In this document: positions 1 to 8,984 of the stretch, in pieces | Layout of the letters: every line of letters begins with the position of its first letter | Position numbering within the stretch: position 1 is the stretch's first letter | Origin: JARRLC01 sp050290865 | GTDB taxonomy: Bacteria; Pseudomonadota; Alphaproteobacteria; Rhizobiales; Rhodomicrobiaceae | DNA length: 40,913 bases | Direction of reading: 5' to 3' | Assembly (NCBI GenBank): GCA_050290865.1 | Contig: JBNKIW010000029.1 | Location: forward strand, 1 to 40,913 | Position numbers and translations under genes: made by a program | The notes under the pieces: model-generated | Seen by the model: the letters and a program-made list of their open reading frames with translations, nothing else | Databases searched by the model: none | Told to the model about the DNA's origin: nothing

Positions 1-119
1 CAAGGGATTGCGGTTTCCTCTTCCTCTGGCTCATCCGCTTGTGTCCAGCGCCGAGTGATCCGTATTTTGAAAAATCACACGATATCAGTGGGTTGAAGTA
101 ACCGCCAAGTGAAAACTTC

Positions 120-179
120 GGCATAGAGCAGCAGCGCCGTCATCATATGCGGGTGGAACGGCGGCTGGCCCTTCTCGCT
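120..179 (-). pseudogene. Transposase N-terminal fragment (IS1182/IS5-like)
   Basis: Reading leftward from 179, the frame gives GQPPFHPHMMTALLLYA, the motif near the N-terminus of IS1182/IS5-type transposases. Similarity stops at about 120, after which the frame runs into unrelated sequence and a stop. The fragment abuts the IS1634-type remnant starting at 179 on the other strand, so this is a junction of two decayed elements. The family is recognised from the motif only. Upstream (1-119) no complete gene is seen. Confidence 0.55.
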
Positions 180-559
180 TGAATAGGCTGTGGCGGATCT
201 ATTCGATGCTCACGAACCTGGAGGCGGTGTTCCGTTCGCTGAAAACAGACCTGGACATTCGTCCGGTGTACGATCAGATCCAGCGGCGCGTCGAAGGCCA
301 TCTGTTCATCAGTGCGCTTGCATATTATGCCGTCCATACGCTGCGCCAACGCCTCAAAGCCGAGGGCATCAACGACGCCTGGGAGACGCTGCGCAATACC
401 CTCTCGAGCCAGGTGCGCATCACTGCCACCGTGCGACGCCGCGACGGACGCACCGTACACGTCCGAAAAGCCAGCCGCCCCGAACCGGCGCAAGTGCGCA
501 TCCTCACGGCGCTGAAGCTGCCCGCCAATCCCGGCGGGACGCAGCAGACGCTCATCTGA
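179..559 (+). pseudogene. C-terminal fragment of IS1634/IS4-like DDE transposase
   Basis: The 126-residue frame matches the C-terminal part of IS1634-family transposases: a LEAVFRSLKTDLDIRP segment holding the catalytic Glu of the DDE triad, then ALAYYAVHTLRQRLKA, RRDGRTVHVRKASRPEP and the final PGGTQQTLI. The N-terminal two thirds, with both catalytic Asp residues, are missing, so it cannot be active. Positions 560-750 carry no gene and include likely element-end sequence plus a short TGCG tandem at 711-726. The element lies downstream of mtnA and may mark a break in the original gene order. Confidence 0.75.
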
Positions 560-762
560 GCACGCGCGGCCATCCCGCCACGACCCCTGCGAGCCAACGC
601 AAGTGTAGTGCCAAACGCCCGCGGTCCAGAGGCTTAAGTCTTTGATTTGAAACGGCTCTATAGGGCCAAATGGCGAAGATGGGTTAGCTGAGGCGTACTG
701 GGAGATCCTATGCGTGCGTGCGTGCGGCAAGTGGGACAGAATTTCCTAGCGGGCGCACCGGC

Positions 763-1860
763 TCAGCCGGTCTGCGCCTTTTCGGGGTACAGGCCGTGCA
801 ATTCCGCGGCTGAAGCGCCGCACACACCGCGCTCGGTGATGAACCCGGTGATCAGCCGCGCGGGCGTTACGTCGAATGCCGGATTGGCCGCAGCGCTGCC
901 GGGTGGGGCGATCTCTACAGTGGCGAGCGCGCCGTTGCTCACGCGCCCGGTGATGCGCGTCACCTCTTCGGGGGCGCGCTCTTCGATGGGGATGTCCGCG
1001 CCATCGCCGAGCGTCCAGTCGATGCTGGAATGGGGGATGGCCACATAAAAGGGCACGCCGGTATCGCGGGCCGCAAGCGCCTTGAGATAGGTGCCGATCT
1101 TGTTGGCCGCATCGCCATTCGCCGTCACCCGGTCGGCCCCGGTAATGACGACATCAACGGCGCCTCGCTGCATCAGGTGCCCGCCGGCATTGTCGGCGAT
1201 GATCGTGTGGGGCACACCGTGCGCGCCGAGTTCGTAGGCGGTCAGCGCCGCCCCCTGGTTGCGCGGCCGGGTCTCGTCCACCCAGACATGGACCGGCAGC
1301 CTCGCATCATGCGCCATGTAGACCGGCGCGAGGGCAGTGCCCCAGTCGACGGTTGCCAGCCAGCCCGCGTTGCAGTGGGTGAGAATGTTGACAGGCTTGC
1401 CCGCTTTGTCTGCGGCAAGTTGCCGGAGCACGCTCAGCCCGTGCTCGCCGATCCGCTTATTCGTCTCGACATCGGCGTTGCAGAGTTCGGCGGCCAGACG
1501 GTATGCCGCCGCCGCGCGTTCGGAGGCTGGCAGCGGGCGGATCGCGTCGTCCATCTCACGAAGCGCCCAGGCCAGATTGACAGCCGTCGGGCGGGACGCC
1601 GCGAGTTCGGCGATGGCGGCGTTGAAAGCGGTGTCCGTCGGATCGTCGCGCAGGGCGAAGCACAGGCCGTATGCCGCCATGGCGCCGATGAGTGGCGCGC
1701 CGCGCACCTGCATGTCCCTGATCGCCCGGACGGCTTTCGAAACGGTCCCCACCTGGATGACGGCGAATTCATGCGGCAGCCTGGTCTGGTCGATGATGCC
1801 AGCGGAAATGCCGTCTTCGGCCAGCCAGATCGTGCGGTAAGGGGTGCCGTTGATCTTCAT
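763..1860 (-). CDS. mtnA: S-methyl-5-thioribose-1-phosphate isomerase
   Basis: This cytosolic enzyme of the methionine salvage or 5'-methylthioadenosine pathway isomerises methylthioribose-1-phosphate to methylthioribulose-1-phosphate. The start at 1860 gives the usual N-terminus MKINGTPYRTIW and 365 residues, a normal length; the longer frame from 1917 adds an atypical leader. The catalytic Cys163 is in THCNAGWLAT and the catalytic Asp243 in GADRVTANGDAANKIGTY, both intact. It is the last gene of a minus-strand run after dctPQM, about 100 bases beyond dctM. No other mtn gene is present here. A GC-rich hairpin (752-778) overlaps the stop codon but has no T-tract. Confidence 0.93.
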   Translation of the reverse strand: MKINGTPYRTIWLAEDGISAGIIDQTRLPHEFAVIQVGTVSKAVRAIRDMQVRGAPLIGAMAAYGLCFALRDDPTDTAFNAAIAELAASRPTAVNLAWALREMDDAIRPLPASERAAAAYRLAAELCNADVETNKRIGEHGLSVLRQLAADKAGKPVNILTHCNAGWLATVDWGTALAPVYMAHDARLPVHVWVDETRPRNQGAALTAYELGAHGVPHTIIADNAGGHLMQRGAVDVVITGADRVTANGDAANKIGTYLKALAARDTGVPFYVAIPHSSIDWTLGDGADIPIEERAPEEVTRITGRVSNGALATVEIAPPGSAAANPAFDVTPARLITGFITERGVCGASAAELHGLYPEKAQTG

Positions 1861-1964
1861 GCCTGCGACCTTGTCGTGGAAGGCGCCGTCCGCGCGCGGG
1901 GCGCCCTGTAGCATCAACGCGTAACCCGGGCGAGGCAGGGCGCGCTCCCTGCATCGCTCGCGCG

Positions 1965-3686
1965 TCAGTTAAAGCGCGGCGGCTGCGTCAGATCAAGCGG
2001 TGGAGGCGCTTTCGTGCCGCTCTCTCCCTCCTTCTTTTCAGGTTCACCGAAATTCGGGGCGTCCCGGCCGAAATCGGGTACACCGCCCCCGAACCCGCCG
2101 ACGGGCGGCAGGTTGATCTCGACTGTCGCCGGGTCAACGGTGGAACCGGAGCCTTTGTAATGCATCACCATGCCCGGAACCGCGATCGTCAGCGCGACCA
2201 TGATCACCTGGATGACGACGAACGGAACCGCGCCCCAGTAGATTTGCGACGTGGTGATCGGCTGGGTCAGCTTCCCGGTCACCTTGTCGAGATAGGGGAC
2301 GCGCGGTGCTACCGAGCGCAGATAGAACAATGCAAAGCCGAAGGGCGGATGCATGAAGCTCGTCTGCAGATTGATGCTCAGGAGAATGCCGAACCAGATG
2401 AGGTCGATGCCCAGTTTCTCCGCCACCGGGGCCAGCAGCGGCACCACGATGAAGGCCAGTTCGAAGAAGTCGAGGAAGAAGGCGAGCCCGAAGACCAGGA
2501 GATTGACGACCACCAGGAAGCCGAGCTGGCCACCGGGCAGGCCGAGCAGGAGTTCCTCGACCCAGGTGTGACCGTTGACACCGAAGAAGGTGAGCGAAAA
2601 CACGCGCGCGCCCACCAGAATGAACATCACGAACGCCGAGAGCTTGGTCGTGGCGTCGAGCGCCTGGCGCAGAAGCGTCAAATTCAGCCGCCTTTTCGCC
2701 AGCGCCAGAACCAGCGCGCCCATCGCCCCCATGGCGCCGCCTTCGGTCGGCGTGGCGATGCCGAGGAAGATGGTGCCCAGCACCAGAAAGATCAGTGCCA
2801 GGGGCGGAATCAGCACGATGATGACCTGCTGCGCCAGCCGCGACAACAAACCGAGCCCGAGCATGCTGTTGAGCACCGCGAAGGCGTAAGCGATGCCGAT
2901 GGAAGCCGTCACCGCCCATATGCCGAAATTCGTGGAAACCTCGGCCCAAACGAGCAGGGCGTAGCCCAGGCCGCCCGAAACGACGATGCACAGAAAGAGC
3001 GAAACGACCCCGGTCCCGAGCGTGCGCGCCTCCGGGGGAAGGGCGGGCGCCGCACCGCGAAAGAACGTGGTTACCGCGAAGATGTAGCTCACATAGAAGC
3101 CGGTCAGCACCAGCCCCGGAATGAACGCCGCGGTGTACATGTCACCGACCGACCGGCCGAGCTGGTCGGCCATGATGATCAGCACGAGCGAAGGCGGGAT
3201 GATCTGCGCCAGCGTCCCCGATGCCGCGATCACGCCGGTCGCGACCCGGCGGTCATAACCGTAGCGCAGCATGATCGGCAGCGAGATCAGGCCCATGGCG
3301 ATCACCGAGGCGGCGACGACGCCCGTCGTGGCGGCCAGCAGAGCGCCAACCAGCACCACCGCGTAAGCGAGGCCACCGCGGACAGGGCCAAAGAGCTGAC
3401 CGATGGTGTCGAGCAGGTCTTCGGCCATGCCCGATCGTTCCAGGACCAGGCCCATGAAGGTGAAGAACGGGATCGCCAGCAGCGTGTCGTTGCTCATGAT
3501 GCCGAACATGCGCTGGGGCAGCGCCTGCAGGAACGCCGGATTGAACAGGCCCAGTTCGATGCCGATGACACCGAACAGAAGGCCGTTGGCGGCGAGCGCA
3601 AAGGCAACGGGATAGCCGAGAAGCAAGAGCGCGATCATGCACACGAACATGATTGGCGCCATATTGTGAATGAGAAACTCGGTCAC
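1965..3686 (-). CDS. dctM: TRAP transporter large membrane subunit (DctM type)
   Basis: This is the large permease of a tripartite ATP-independent periplasmic transporter, which takes up organic acids using an ion gradient. The 573-residue protein is almost entirely hydrophobic with more than a dozen membrane segments. It carries DctM signatures such as SNDTLLAIPFFTFMG, GTLAQIIPPSLVLI and GIATPTEGGAMGAMG. The start is a GTG overlapping the dctQ stop (GTGA), which indicates translational coupling. After the last membrane helix there is a polar tail of about 60 residues rich in Gly, Pro and charged residues, longer than in most DctM proteins. The substrate is set by DctP. Confidence 0.93.
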   Translation of the reverse strand: MTEFLIHNMAPIMFVCMIALLLLGYPVAFALAANGLLFGVIGIELGLFNPAFLQALPQRMFGIMSNDTLLAIPFFTFMGLVLERSGMAEDLLDTIGQLFGPVRGGLAYAVVLVGALLAATTGVVAASVIAMGLISLPIMLRYGYDRRVATGVIAASGTLAQIIPPSLVLIIMADQLGRSVGDMYTAAFIPGLVLTGFYVSYIFAVTTFFRGAAPALPPEARTLGTGVVSLFLCIVVSGGLGYALLVWAEVSTNFGIWAVTASIGIAYAFAVLNSMLGLGLLSRLAQQVIIVLIPPLALIFLVLGTIFLGIATPTEGGAMGAMGALVLALAKRRLNLTLLRQALDATTKLSAFVMFILVGARVFSLTFFGVNGHTWVEELLLGLPGGQLGFLVVVNLLVFGLAFFLDFFELAFIVVPLLAPVAEKLGIDLIWFGILLSINLQTSFMHPPFGFALFYLRSVAPRVPYLDKVTGKLTQPITTSQIYWGAVPFVVIQVIMVALTIAVPGMVMHYKGSGSTVDPATVEINLPPVGGFGGGVPDFGRDAPNFGEPEKKEGESGTKAPPPLDLTQPPRFN

Positions 3687-4255
3687 GGCGTTTGCTCCGG
3701 TGCCGACGGCGCCGCTTCGAGGTGCTCCTGGGCCTCTTCATGCGGATCGGGGATGAGGCCGCGCAGGACGGCGATGGTCTTGATGATTTCCGAGATCCCC
3801 TGCAGGACCAGCAATGCGAAACCGCCGAGTATGAGCGCCTTGGCCGGCCAGAGGATCAGCCCGCCCGCATTGGTCGAGATCTCCTGCTGGCGGAACGACG
3901 TCAGCACGAAGGGAACGCACAGATAGACCATGAGGATGGTGAAGGGCATCAGCATGAAACAATGCCCGAAAAGATTGATCCAATGCCGCGCGCGCTGGGG
4001 CAGGTTGCCGAAAACCACATCGATGCGGACGTGATCGTTGCGCTGCAGGGCGTAGGCCGCCGCGAGCAGGAAGACGGCGCCGTAAAGGTACCACTGCGCC
4101 TCCAGCCAGGCATTCGAGCTGATGTTGAACGCTTTGCGGACGATTGCGTTGCCCGCGCTGATAAGCACCGCGACCAGAACGAGCCAGGAAACGGCACGGC
4201 CGATCGTGGCCGTGATCCTGTCAATCACGGTACTAATGGTGAGCAGCGGTTGCAT
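3683..4255 (-). CDS. dctQ: TRAP transporter small membrane subunit (DctQ type)
   Basis: A 190-residue protein with four predicted membrane helices and DctQ features (NISSNAWLEAQWYLYGAVFLLAAAYAL followed by NDHVRIDVV, split here to mark the helix and loop). The ATG at 4255 is chosen because GAGGGG lies six bases upstream; the frame extends to a TTG at 4279 without a matching ribosome site. It joins DctM to form the membrane part of the transporter. It is separated from dctP by about 100 bases holding a stem-loop and overlaps dctM by four bases. Confidence 0.9.
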   Translation of the reverse strand: MQPLLTISTVIDRITATIGRAVSWLVLVAVLISAGNAIVRKAFNISSNAWLEAQWYLYGAVFLLAAAYALQRNDHVRIDVVFGNLPQRARHWINLFGHCFMLMPFTILMVYLCVPFVLTSFRQQEISTNAGGLILWPAKALILGGFALLVLQGISEIIKTIAVLRGLIPDPHEEAQEHLEAAPSAPEQTP

Positions 4256-4297
4256 GATGCCCCTCGCAGCAAGCGGCAATTGGAGATCGGCTTAGCA

Positions 4298-4326
4298 GGA
4301 AGCGCGAGCGTTTGTCCCGCGCTTCC
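4298..4326 (-). promoter_or_regulatory. Stem-loop between dctP and dctQ
   Basis: A perfect 9-bp inverted repeat, GGAAGCGCG and CGCGCTTCC, encloses an 11-base loop in the dctP-dctQ gap. There is no T-run, so it is not a simple terminator. Hairpins in this place in transporter operons often block 3' decay of the binding-protein message, giving more DctP than membrane subunits. That role is inferred from position. Confidence 0.5.
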
Positions 4327-4358
4327 CCCGTTTATACCGGCAGAGTCCCGCAGGAGCT

Positions 4359-5456
4359 TTAGAGCTTTCCCGCCCTCTGCATCTGCATCATGAAGCCGTC
4401 ATAGGTCGCTTCGGAGAGCTGGTTCCACAGATAGGCATCCTTGCGGAACGCCATGATGGAGTCGTAGACCTTCTTGAAGTCGGCGTTGCCGGCGCTCACT
4501 TCGGCGTAGGTCTTGTTCGCGGCGTCGAACGCGGCGCTGAGGATTTCCGGCGAGAAGGAACGGAGCTTCGCCCCCTTCGACACCAGACTGCGGATCGCCG
4601 TCGGGTTGCCGTGGTCGTATTTGGCCATCATGTCGCAGTTCGCAGCTTCGGCTGCGGCGGTCGCCACCGCCTGATAATGTTTGGGCAGGCTCTCCCACTT
4701 CTCCTTGTTGAATAGGAGATGGAGCATCGCGCCGCCTTCCCAGAAGCCGGGGTAATAGTAATAGGGCGCGACCTTGTAGAAGCCGAGCTTCTCGTCGTCA
4801 TACGGGCCGACCCACTCCGTGGCGTCGATCGTGCCTTTCTCCAGCGCCGGATAGATGTCGCCACCGGCAATCTGCTGCGGTACGACGCCAAGCTGGGTCA
4901 GGACCTTGCCCGCAAAGCCGCCGAGGCGCATCTTCAGGCCCTTGAGGTCGGCCACCGTCTTGATTTCCTTGCGGAACCAGCCACCCATCTGCGCGCCGGT
5001 ATTGCCGCAGGGCAGACCATACAGCTTATATTTGGCGAAGAAATCGTTCATCATGTCGATGCCGCCGCCATAATAGTTCCAGGCATTCTGCTGCCGGACA
5101 TTGAGGCCAAACGGCACGGCGGTGCCAAAAGCAAAGGTCGGATCCTTGCCCCAGAAGTAATAACAGGCGGTATGGCACAGCTCGACGGTGCCGTTGCTCA
5201 CCGCGTCGGCCGCCTGCAGGCCGGGGACGATTTCGCCGCCTGCGAAAACCTGGATCTGGAACTTGCCGTCGGTCGCGCCCGAGACATATTTCGCGAAGGT
5301 CTCGGCGGCGCCGTAGATGGTATCGAGCGACTTCGGGAAGCTGGACGTCAAGCGCCACTTCACCTCAGGCTGGCTCTGCGCGATGGCCGGAGCGGCCAGT
5401 GCGGCCGTGCCGGCGCCAGCGGCCCCGGCGGTCTTGAGAAACGAACGTCTATCCAT
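4359..5456 (-). CDS. dctP: TRAP transporter periplasmic binding protein, TakP-like
   Basis: A 365-residue solute-binding protein with a twin-arginine-type leader (MDRRSFLKTAGAAGAG, cleavage near APAIA-Q). The middle shows the DctP fold and the conserved Arg177 in KGLKMRLGGFAG, which binds the substrate carboxylate. The stretches PQQIAGGDIYPALEKGTID and EWVGPYDDEKLGF are very like TakP, the 2-oxo-acid binding protein of Rhodobacter, and related lactate binders. A 2-oxo- or hydroxy-monocarboxylate is therefore the best guess for the ligand. AAGGGAGG lies just upstream of the ATG. It is the first gene of the dctPQM-mtnA run. Confidence 0.92.
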   Translation of the reverse strand: MDRRSFLKTAGAAGAGTAALAAPAIAQSQPEVKWRLTSSFPKSLDTIYGAAETFAKYVSGATDGKFQIQVFAGGEIVPGLQAADAVSNGTVELCHTACYYFWGKDPTFAFGTAVPFGLNVRQQNAWNYYGGGIDMMNDFFAKYKLYGLPCGNTGAQMGGWFRKEIKTVADLKGLKMRLGGFAGKVLTQLGVVPQQIAGGDIYPALEKGTIDATEWVGPYDDEKLGFYKVAPYYYYPGFWEGGAMLHLLFNKEKWESLPKHYQAVATAAAEAANCDMMAKYDHGNPTAIRSLVSKGAKLRSFSPEILSAAFDAANKTYAEVSAGNADFKKVYDSIMAFRKDAYLWNQLSEATYDGFMMQMQRAGKL

Positions 5457-5984
5457 GCTGAACCTCCCTTAACTTGCCCAGTTCACGAACGCAAAAATTC
5501 AGGTAATAACAGAAGCTTGTCGTTACCCCTCACACTGTCGCTTCCTGTACCCCCTTCCGCCTATTACCATGAAAACAGCGGCTTAGGACAACACTGTTTG
5601 GCCATAAATCTCCCGAATGAGCGAAAGTAGGGGGCGGCGCGCCTGTCAGTCCGGGACCGTACCGCTCCCCGACCGGCCCGGTATTTGGACGGCTGTCGGT
5701 GCCGAAGGGCGCGGCCTCGGGCGGGGCCGCCAGAGCGTCCGCGGTCAGACACACCGTGTTTTTTTGCTATTTAGTTGAATTTTTGACGTAATTGATTTGT
5801 TTCCTCAACGCAGCATCGCCACAATGCATGGCTACCGTGTCTGCGAACTGAGGTTCAGACTCGGGAGCCGCTGTGTTTGCCGTTGTTCCGGGTGGAGGCG
5901 GTCACACTGCGTCAGGGTGGTGTCCGGGGGGACCAGCCCGTTGAGAGCCTGATTGAGTTTGTGTACTGCGTGGGAGAGGGCTTG
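5457..5984. other. Divergent intergenic region between dctP and the Sel1-like gene
   Basis: No gene is supported in these 528 bases. An AT-rich island lies at about 5756-5812, unlike the surrounding GC-rich DNA, and probably contains promoter elements. No convincing -35/-10 pair, sigma-54 site or operator could be picked out by eye. Short open frames on the minus strand have no ribosome site and look fortuitous. Confidence 0.4.
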
Positions 5985-7007
5985 ATGAACGATGTGCCTT
6001 GGAAGCGCATCCTGCAGCGTGCCGGAGAGGGTTTTTCAGGCGATGGCGCGGCGGACGAGCCGCAGCAGAATGCGCGCGGCGGTTATGTCGGCGCAGACAG
6101 GATGCACCCCGTAACGCCCCGGGAGTTCGAAAACAGTCTGCAGAGTGCTCTGACGCGCGCATCCCGCACACCGCCGGAGCGGAACCCGGCTCCGCAGCGT
6201 CCCCCAAGAGCGGCACCACACTCCCCACCTCCACGGCACTTCGATCAGCAGCGGCCTGCGCCCAGAACCCTGCCCGCGGTGAGGCGTCCTCCTGCCCCGC
6301 CACCGAGGAAGGGGGGCGCGCGCAACCTCTTCGCCATAGCGTTTTCGGTCGCCATCATGGGGTTTGCCGCCCATCAGGTCAGCCTGCAGTGGAGCGATTC
6401 TCGCGCCGGCCTGGCGCGGGGCGCGAATGCAGGCATTCATTCCGGAGCCGCTGAGGAGAAGGACAACTCCGTCTTCCCAACCGGCTTCACGTTCCAGCCG
6501 GTGGGGGGCAAGTCCGCCGCCTTAACCCCGTCCGCCGCCGAAAAGATCCCCGAAGCGAAAGCTTCCGCGCCCGATGCCGCGCTCCATGCCGACATCCGCC
6601 AGGCGGAAAAAGTCCTGCAGACGGCGAAGACCGAGCCTGACAACCACGCCACGGTCTCGACGACGACGAACACAGCGGCCTCCGCAACGATCGACGTCAC
6701 GGCTCCCGCAGGGGCAAATGCAGACCGCCCTGCCCTTTCGCCCGCCGAAGAGCGCGCCTGGATGGAGCGCGCCATGACGCATTTGCAAAATGGCGACATC
6801 GCTTCCGCGCGGCTGTTCCTTGAGCATCTCGCCAAACGCGGCAGTGCCAAGGCGGCAGCCACGCTCGCCAAAACGTATGACGAGCGATATCTGGCCAATT
6901 TCAACGTCAAGGGTCTGCGGCCCGATCAGGCGGAGGCGCGGAAATGGCACCGACGCGCCGCCGATCTCCGAAGCGAAGAGTCCGATTTCAACCTGGTCGG
7001 GCGCTGA
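5985..7007 (+). CDS. Membrane-anchored protein with C-terminal Sel1/TPR-like repeats
   Basis: The ATG at 5985 follows GGGAGAGGG at good spacing; the longer frame starts at a TTG (5877) with no such site. The 340-residue product has three parts. The first, to about residue 110, is Pro/Arg-rich and probably disordered. A single membrane helix follows (NLFAIAFSVAIMGFAAHQVSL). Then comes a long Ala/Thr-rich periplasmic stretch ending in helical repeats (RAMTHLQNGDIASARLFLEHLAKRG and a KWHRRAADL-type repeat end) resembling Sel1/TPR units. No enzyme motif is seen. It may be an envelope or scaffold protein, but the function is unknown. Its stop lies 9 bases from the convergent hydrolase stop. Confidence 0.7.
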   Translation: MNDVPWKRILQRAGEGFSGDGAADEPQQNARGGYVGADRMHPVTPREFENSLQSALTRASRTPPERNPAPQRPPRAAPHSPPPRHFDQQRPAPRTLPAVRRPPAPPPRKGGARNLFAIAFSVAIMGFAAHQVSLQWSDSRAGLARGANAGIHSGAAEEKDNSVFPTGFTFQPVGGKSAALTPSAAEKIPEAKASAPDAALHADIRQAEKVLQTAKTEPDNHATVSTTTNTAASATIDVTAPAGANADRPALSPAEERAWMERAMTHLQNGDIASARLFLEHLAKRGSAKAAATLAKTYDERYLANFNVKGLRPDQAEARKWHRRAADLRSEESDFNLVGR

Positions 7008-7016
7008 GACGGCCGC

Positions 7017-8984
7017 CTAATCCCCATTATTCAGAACACTGCGCGCCGCCGCGGCAACCCTGTCGGCGATGGCCGCCTGCCCCTCGGCTGTCGGATGGAA
7101 AGCGCCGCCATAGGTCGAGGCCAGGAAAACCTGGAACGGCGTCCAGTACCGCCGTCCAAACCGGCGCAAGGCGACCGTATAGACGCTTGAGCAGTTGGCG
7201 CCGAAGCTCGCCAGCGTCCGGGCGTGCATGTTCGAGGTCAAGAACGCATCGTTGGGCGTGCGGAACCAGCGCTGCCGCGGTGTATAGGGCCGGTATTCGG
7301 AGGGCTTGAACGGCGTCCATGTTCCGTTCTTGAGACGCGGAAAACCGAGCGCCTCCCCCGGCCCGCCGCCGTTCGACGCGCACAGGCCATGGCCGCGAAA
7401 GTCCTTGCGGAAGGCATCGACATAGGTCCAGCGCCGGCCGGCGATGGCGGCAAGTTGCGCGTTCAGTTCCTTGGTGAACGCCTCGGCCTTGCCGACCTTG
7501 GCGCTGTTGAGCCTGAACGGTGGAAACACCTCCAGGCCGCGTGTGCCGCCGCAGGCGCTGACGCCGTCAGCGGCATAGCCCATGTTCGGATAGCCTGTCA
7601 GGATCACCTTGCTGGTCCCTCCGCCCGCCTCGGAACGGACCCCGAACAGGATTTCCAGCGCGAAACGCAGGCCGTCAAAGCGGCGCTTGATCAGGCCGAG
7701 CCGCTTGCGCGCCTCCTTCGTCCCGTAGACCGAATGCATGCGGCTGCCGAGACGGCGGTAGATGCTCGTGTCGCTCAACAGGGAGTCCGAGACGATCGGC
7801 GTGAAACCGACATCGTTGCCACCGGCCGACAGCAGCACGAGGTCGATCGGGCGCTTCAACGCCGGTTTGCCACGCGGTCTCAGGCATCGCGTAATGCGCA
7901 TGTCCTTCTCGGCGAAGCGCCGCAGTTCCGGCATGCGATTGATGACCGCCTGCGGCATCGGGCTGCCGCGCACCACGGATTTGCACAATTCCTCGGACAG
8001 TGCGCTGACCTGGGCCGGGGTCTGAAAGCTCTCGCCCGGCGTGCATTCGCGCACCGCCTTGCGCAGGAGAAGCCCCTCGGGGATTTCGGAACCCGAGCAC
8101 GCGAAGCTGACGAAGGTGATAGCGCGCTTCGGATTTTCGACGGCCAGTTGCAGCGCCACCCGGAGCTGATGCGAGTAGAGCGAGCGGTGACATTCGCGGT
8201 CCCACCAGCGGGCGCGCTCCCGCTTGAAGGCCCTGTCGTTGAGCTTCCTCCAACGGCCCAGGCGTGCCGGGTAGCCGCCGAGGCTCTCGCGGGTACCGGT
8301 CGCCGCAATGTCCACGGCGCCGTAATCGACATAGCGCTTGTCGTCGAACGTGACGGGATGATCCGGATTGCCCTCGCCTGCCGCGAAGGAGTCGCCCAGG
8401 CCGACGATGAGCACATCCCGGACCTTGATATGCAGGGCCGGCGCCATCTCGTCGCCGCGGGACGTTACGGTCACCCGTGCCCCCTCCGGAAAAGGGATGT
8501 CGAGCACCGCCGGCGACTGGCAGGCCCCCTTGCTTTCGGAGACGGACTTGCCGTCCTTGCCAATCGCCCGCCAGACGCAGTCGCGCCCTTCGGCGCTGGG
8601 CAGGAAGATGTCGAGCAGGCTGAGTTCCTCGCTGAGGGAGACCTCGACGCGATGGCTCTTGGGCAGAACGTAATTCTTGCAAGCGGTGTAGCGGTCGCCA
8701 TTCTGGTCGTAGCAGGTCTCGTTGAAGATCTCATCCGCCCAGCCGCGGCCGCCCGTCATCTCTTCCAGCTTACGCTCGGCGGCGAGGATGGGCCTGCTGC
8801 GCTCCAACATCGAGAGATTTTCGAAGATGTCGCGGTGCAGCCTGGTATGCTCCGGCTTCTTGAACAGGCGGAACGGATTTTCCAGTTGCCACGCAATTCG
8901 GTATTCGGCCCTGGCAGGCGCAAACGGTACTGCCACGGCCGCGGCGACCCCAAGAACAAGGACCGCGCGGATTGCTGCTTTCAC
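7017..8984 (-). CDS. Large secreted SGNH/GDSL-type hydrolase
   Basis: A 655-residue protein with a Sec signal peptide (KAAIRAVLVLGVAAAVAVPFAPARA). The GTG at 8984 is preferred because a G-rich ribosome site (GGGGGGAG) lies five bases upstream. SGNH-family blocks are visible: block I GLGDSFAAGEG with the nucleophile Ser (about residue 199), block III SAGGNDVGF, and a C-terminal FHPTAEGQAAIADR with the catalytic His. The approximately 190 residues before block I hold several Cys residues and may be a separate beta-rich domain. The substrate is unknown; esterase or lipase activity in the periplasm or outside the cell is likely from the family. It is longer than typical family members. Confidence 0.75.
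   Translation of the reverse strand: MKAAIRAVLVLGVAAAVAVPFAPARAEYRIAWQLENPFRLFKKPEHTRLHRDIFENLSMLERSRPILAAERKLEEMTGGRGWADEIFNETCYDQNGDRYTACKNYVLPKSHRVEVSLSEELSLLDIFLPSAEGRDCVWRAIGKDGKSVSESKGACQSPAVLDIPFPEGARVTVTSRGDEMAPALHIKVRDVLIVGLGDSFAAGEGNPDHPVTFDDKRYVDYGAVDIAATGTRESLGGYPARLGRWRKLNDRAFKRERARWWDRECHRSLYSHQLRVALQLAVENPKRAITFVSFACSGSEIPEGLLLRKAVRECTPGESFQTPAQVSALSEELCKSVVRGSPMPQAVINRMPELRRFAEKDMRITRCLRPRGKPALKRPIDLVLLSAGGNDVGFTPIVSDSLLSDTSIYRRLGSRMHSVYGTKEARKRLGLIKRRFDGLRFALEILFGVRSEAGGGTSKVILTGYPNMGYAADGVSACGGTRGLEVFPPFRLNSAKVGKAEAFTKELNAQLAAIAGRRWTYVDAFRKDFRGHGLCASNGGGPGEALGFPRLKNGTWTPFKPSEYRPYTPRQRWFRTPNDAFLTSNMHARTLASFGANCSSVYTVALRRFGRRYWTPFQVFLASTYGGAFHPTAEGQAAIADRVAAAARSVLNNGD

Noticed and set aside
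1..85. Acidic open frame on the minus strand running off the left edge
   Set aside because: It is too short, has no visible start codon and matched no family I recognise.
752..778. GC-rich hairpin over the mtnA stop as a terminator
   Set aside because: The stem contains a bulge, overlaps coding sequence and has no T-run on the minus strand.
2160..3926. 588-residue plus-strand frame opposite dctM
   Set aside because: Composition is extreme in His, Arg, Gln and Asp, typical of the reverse of a hydrophobic membrane protein gene.
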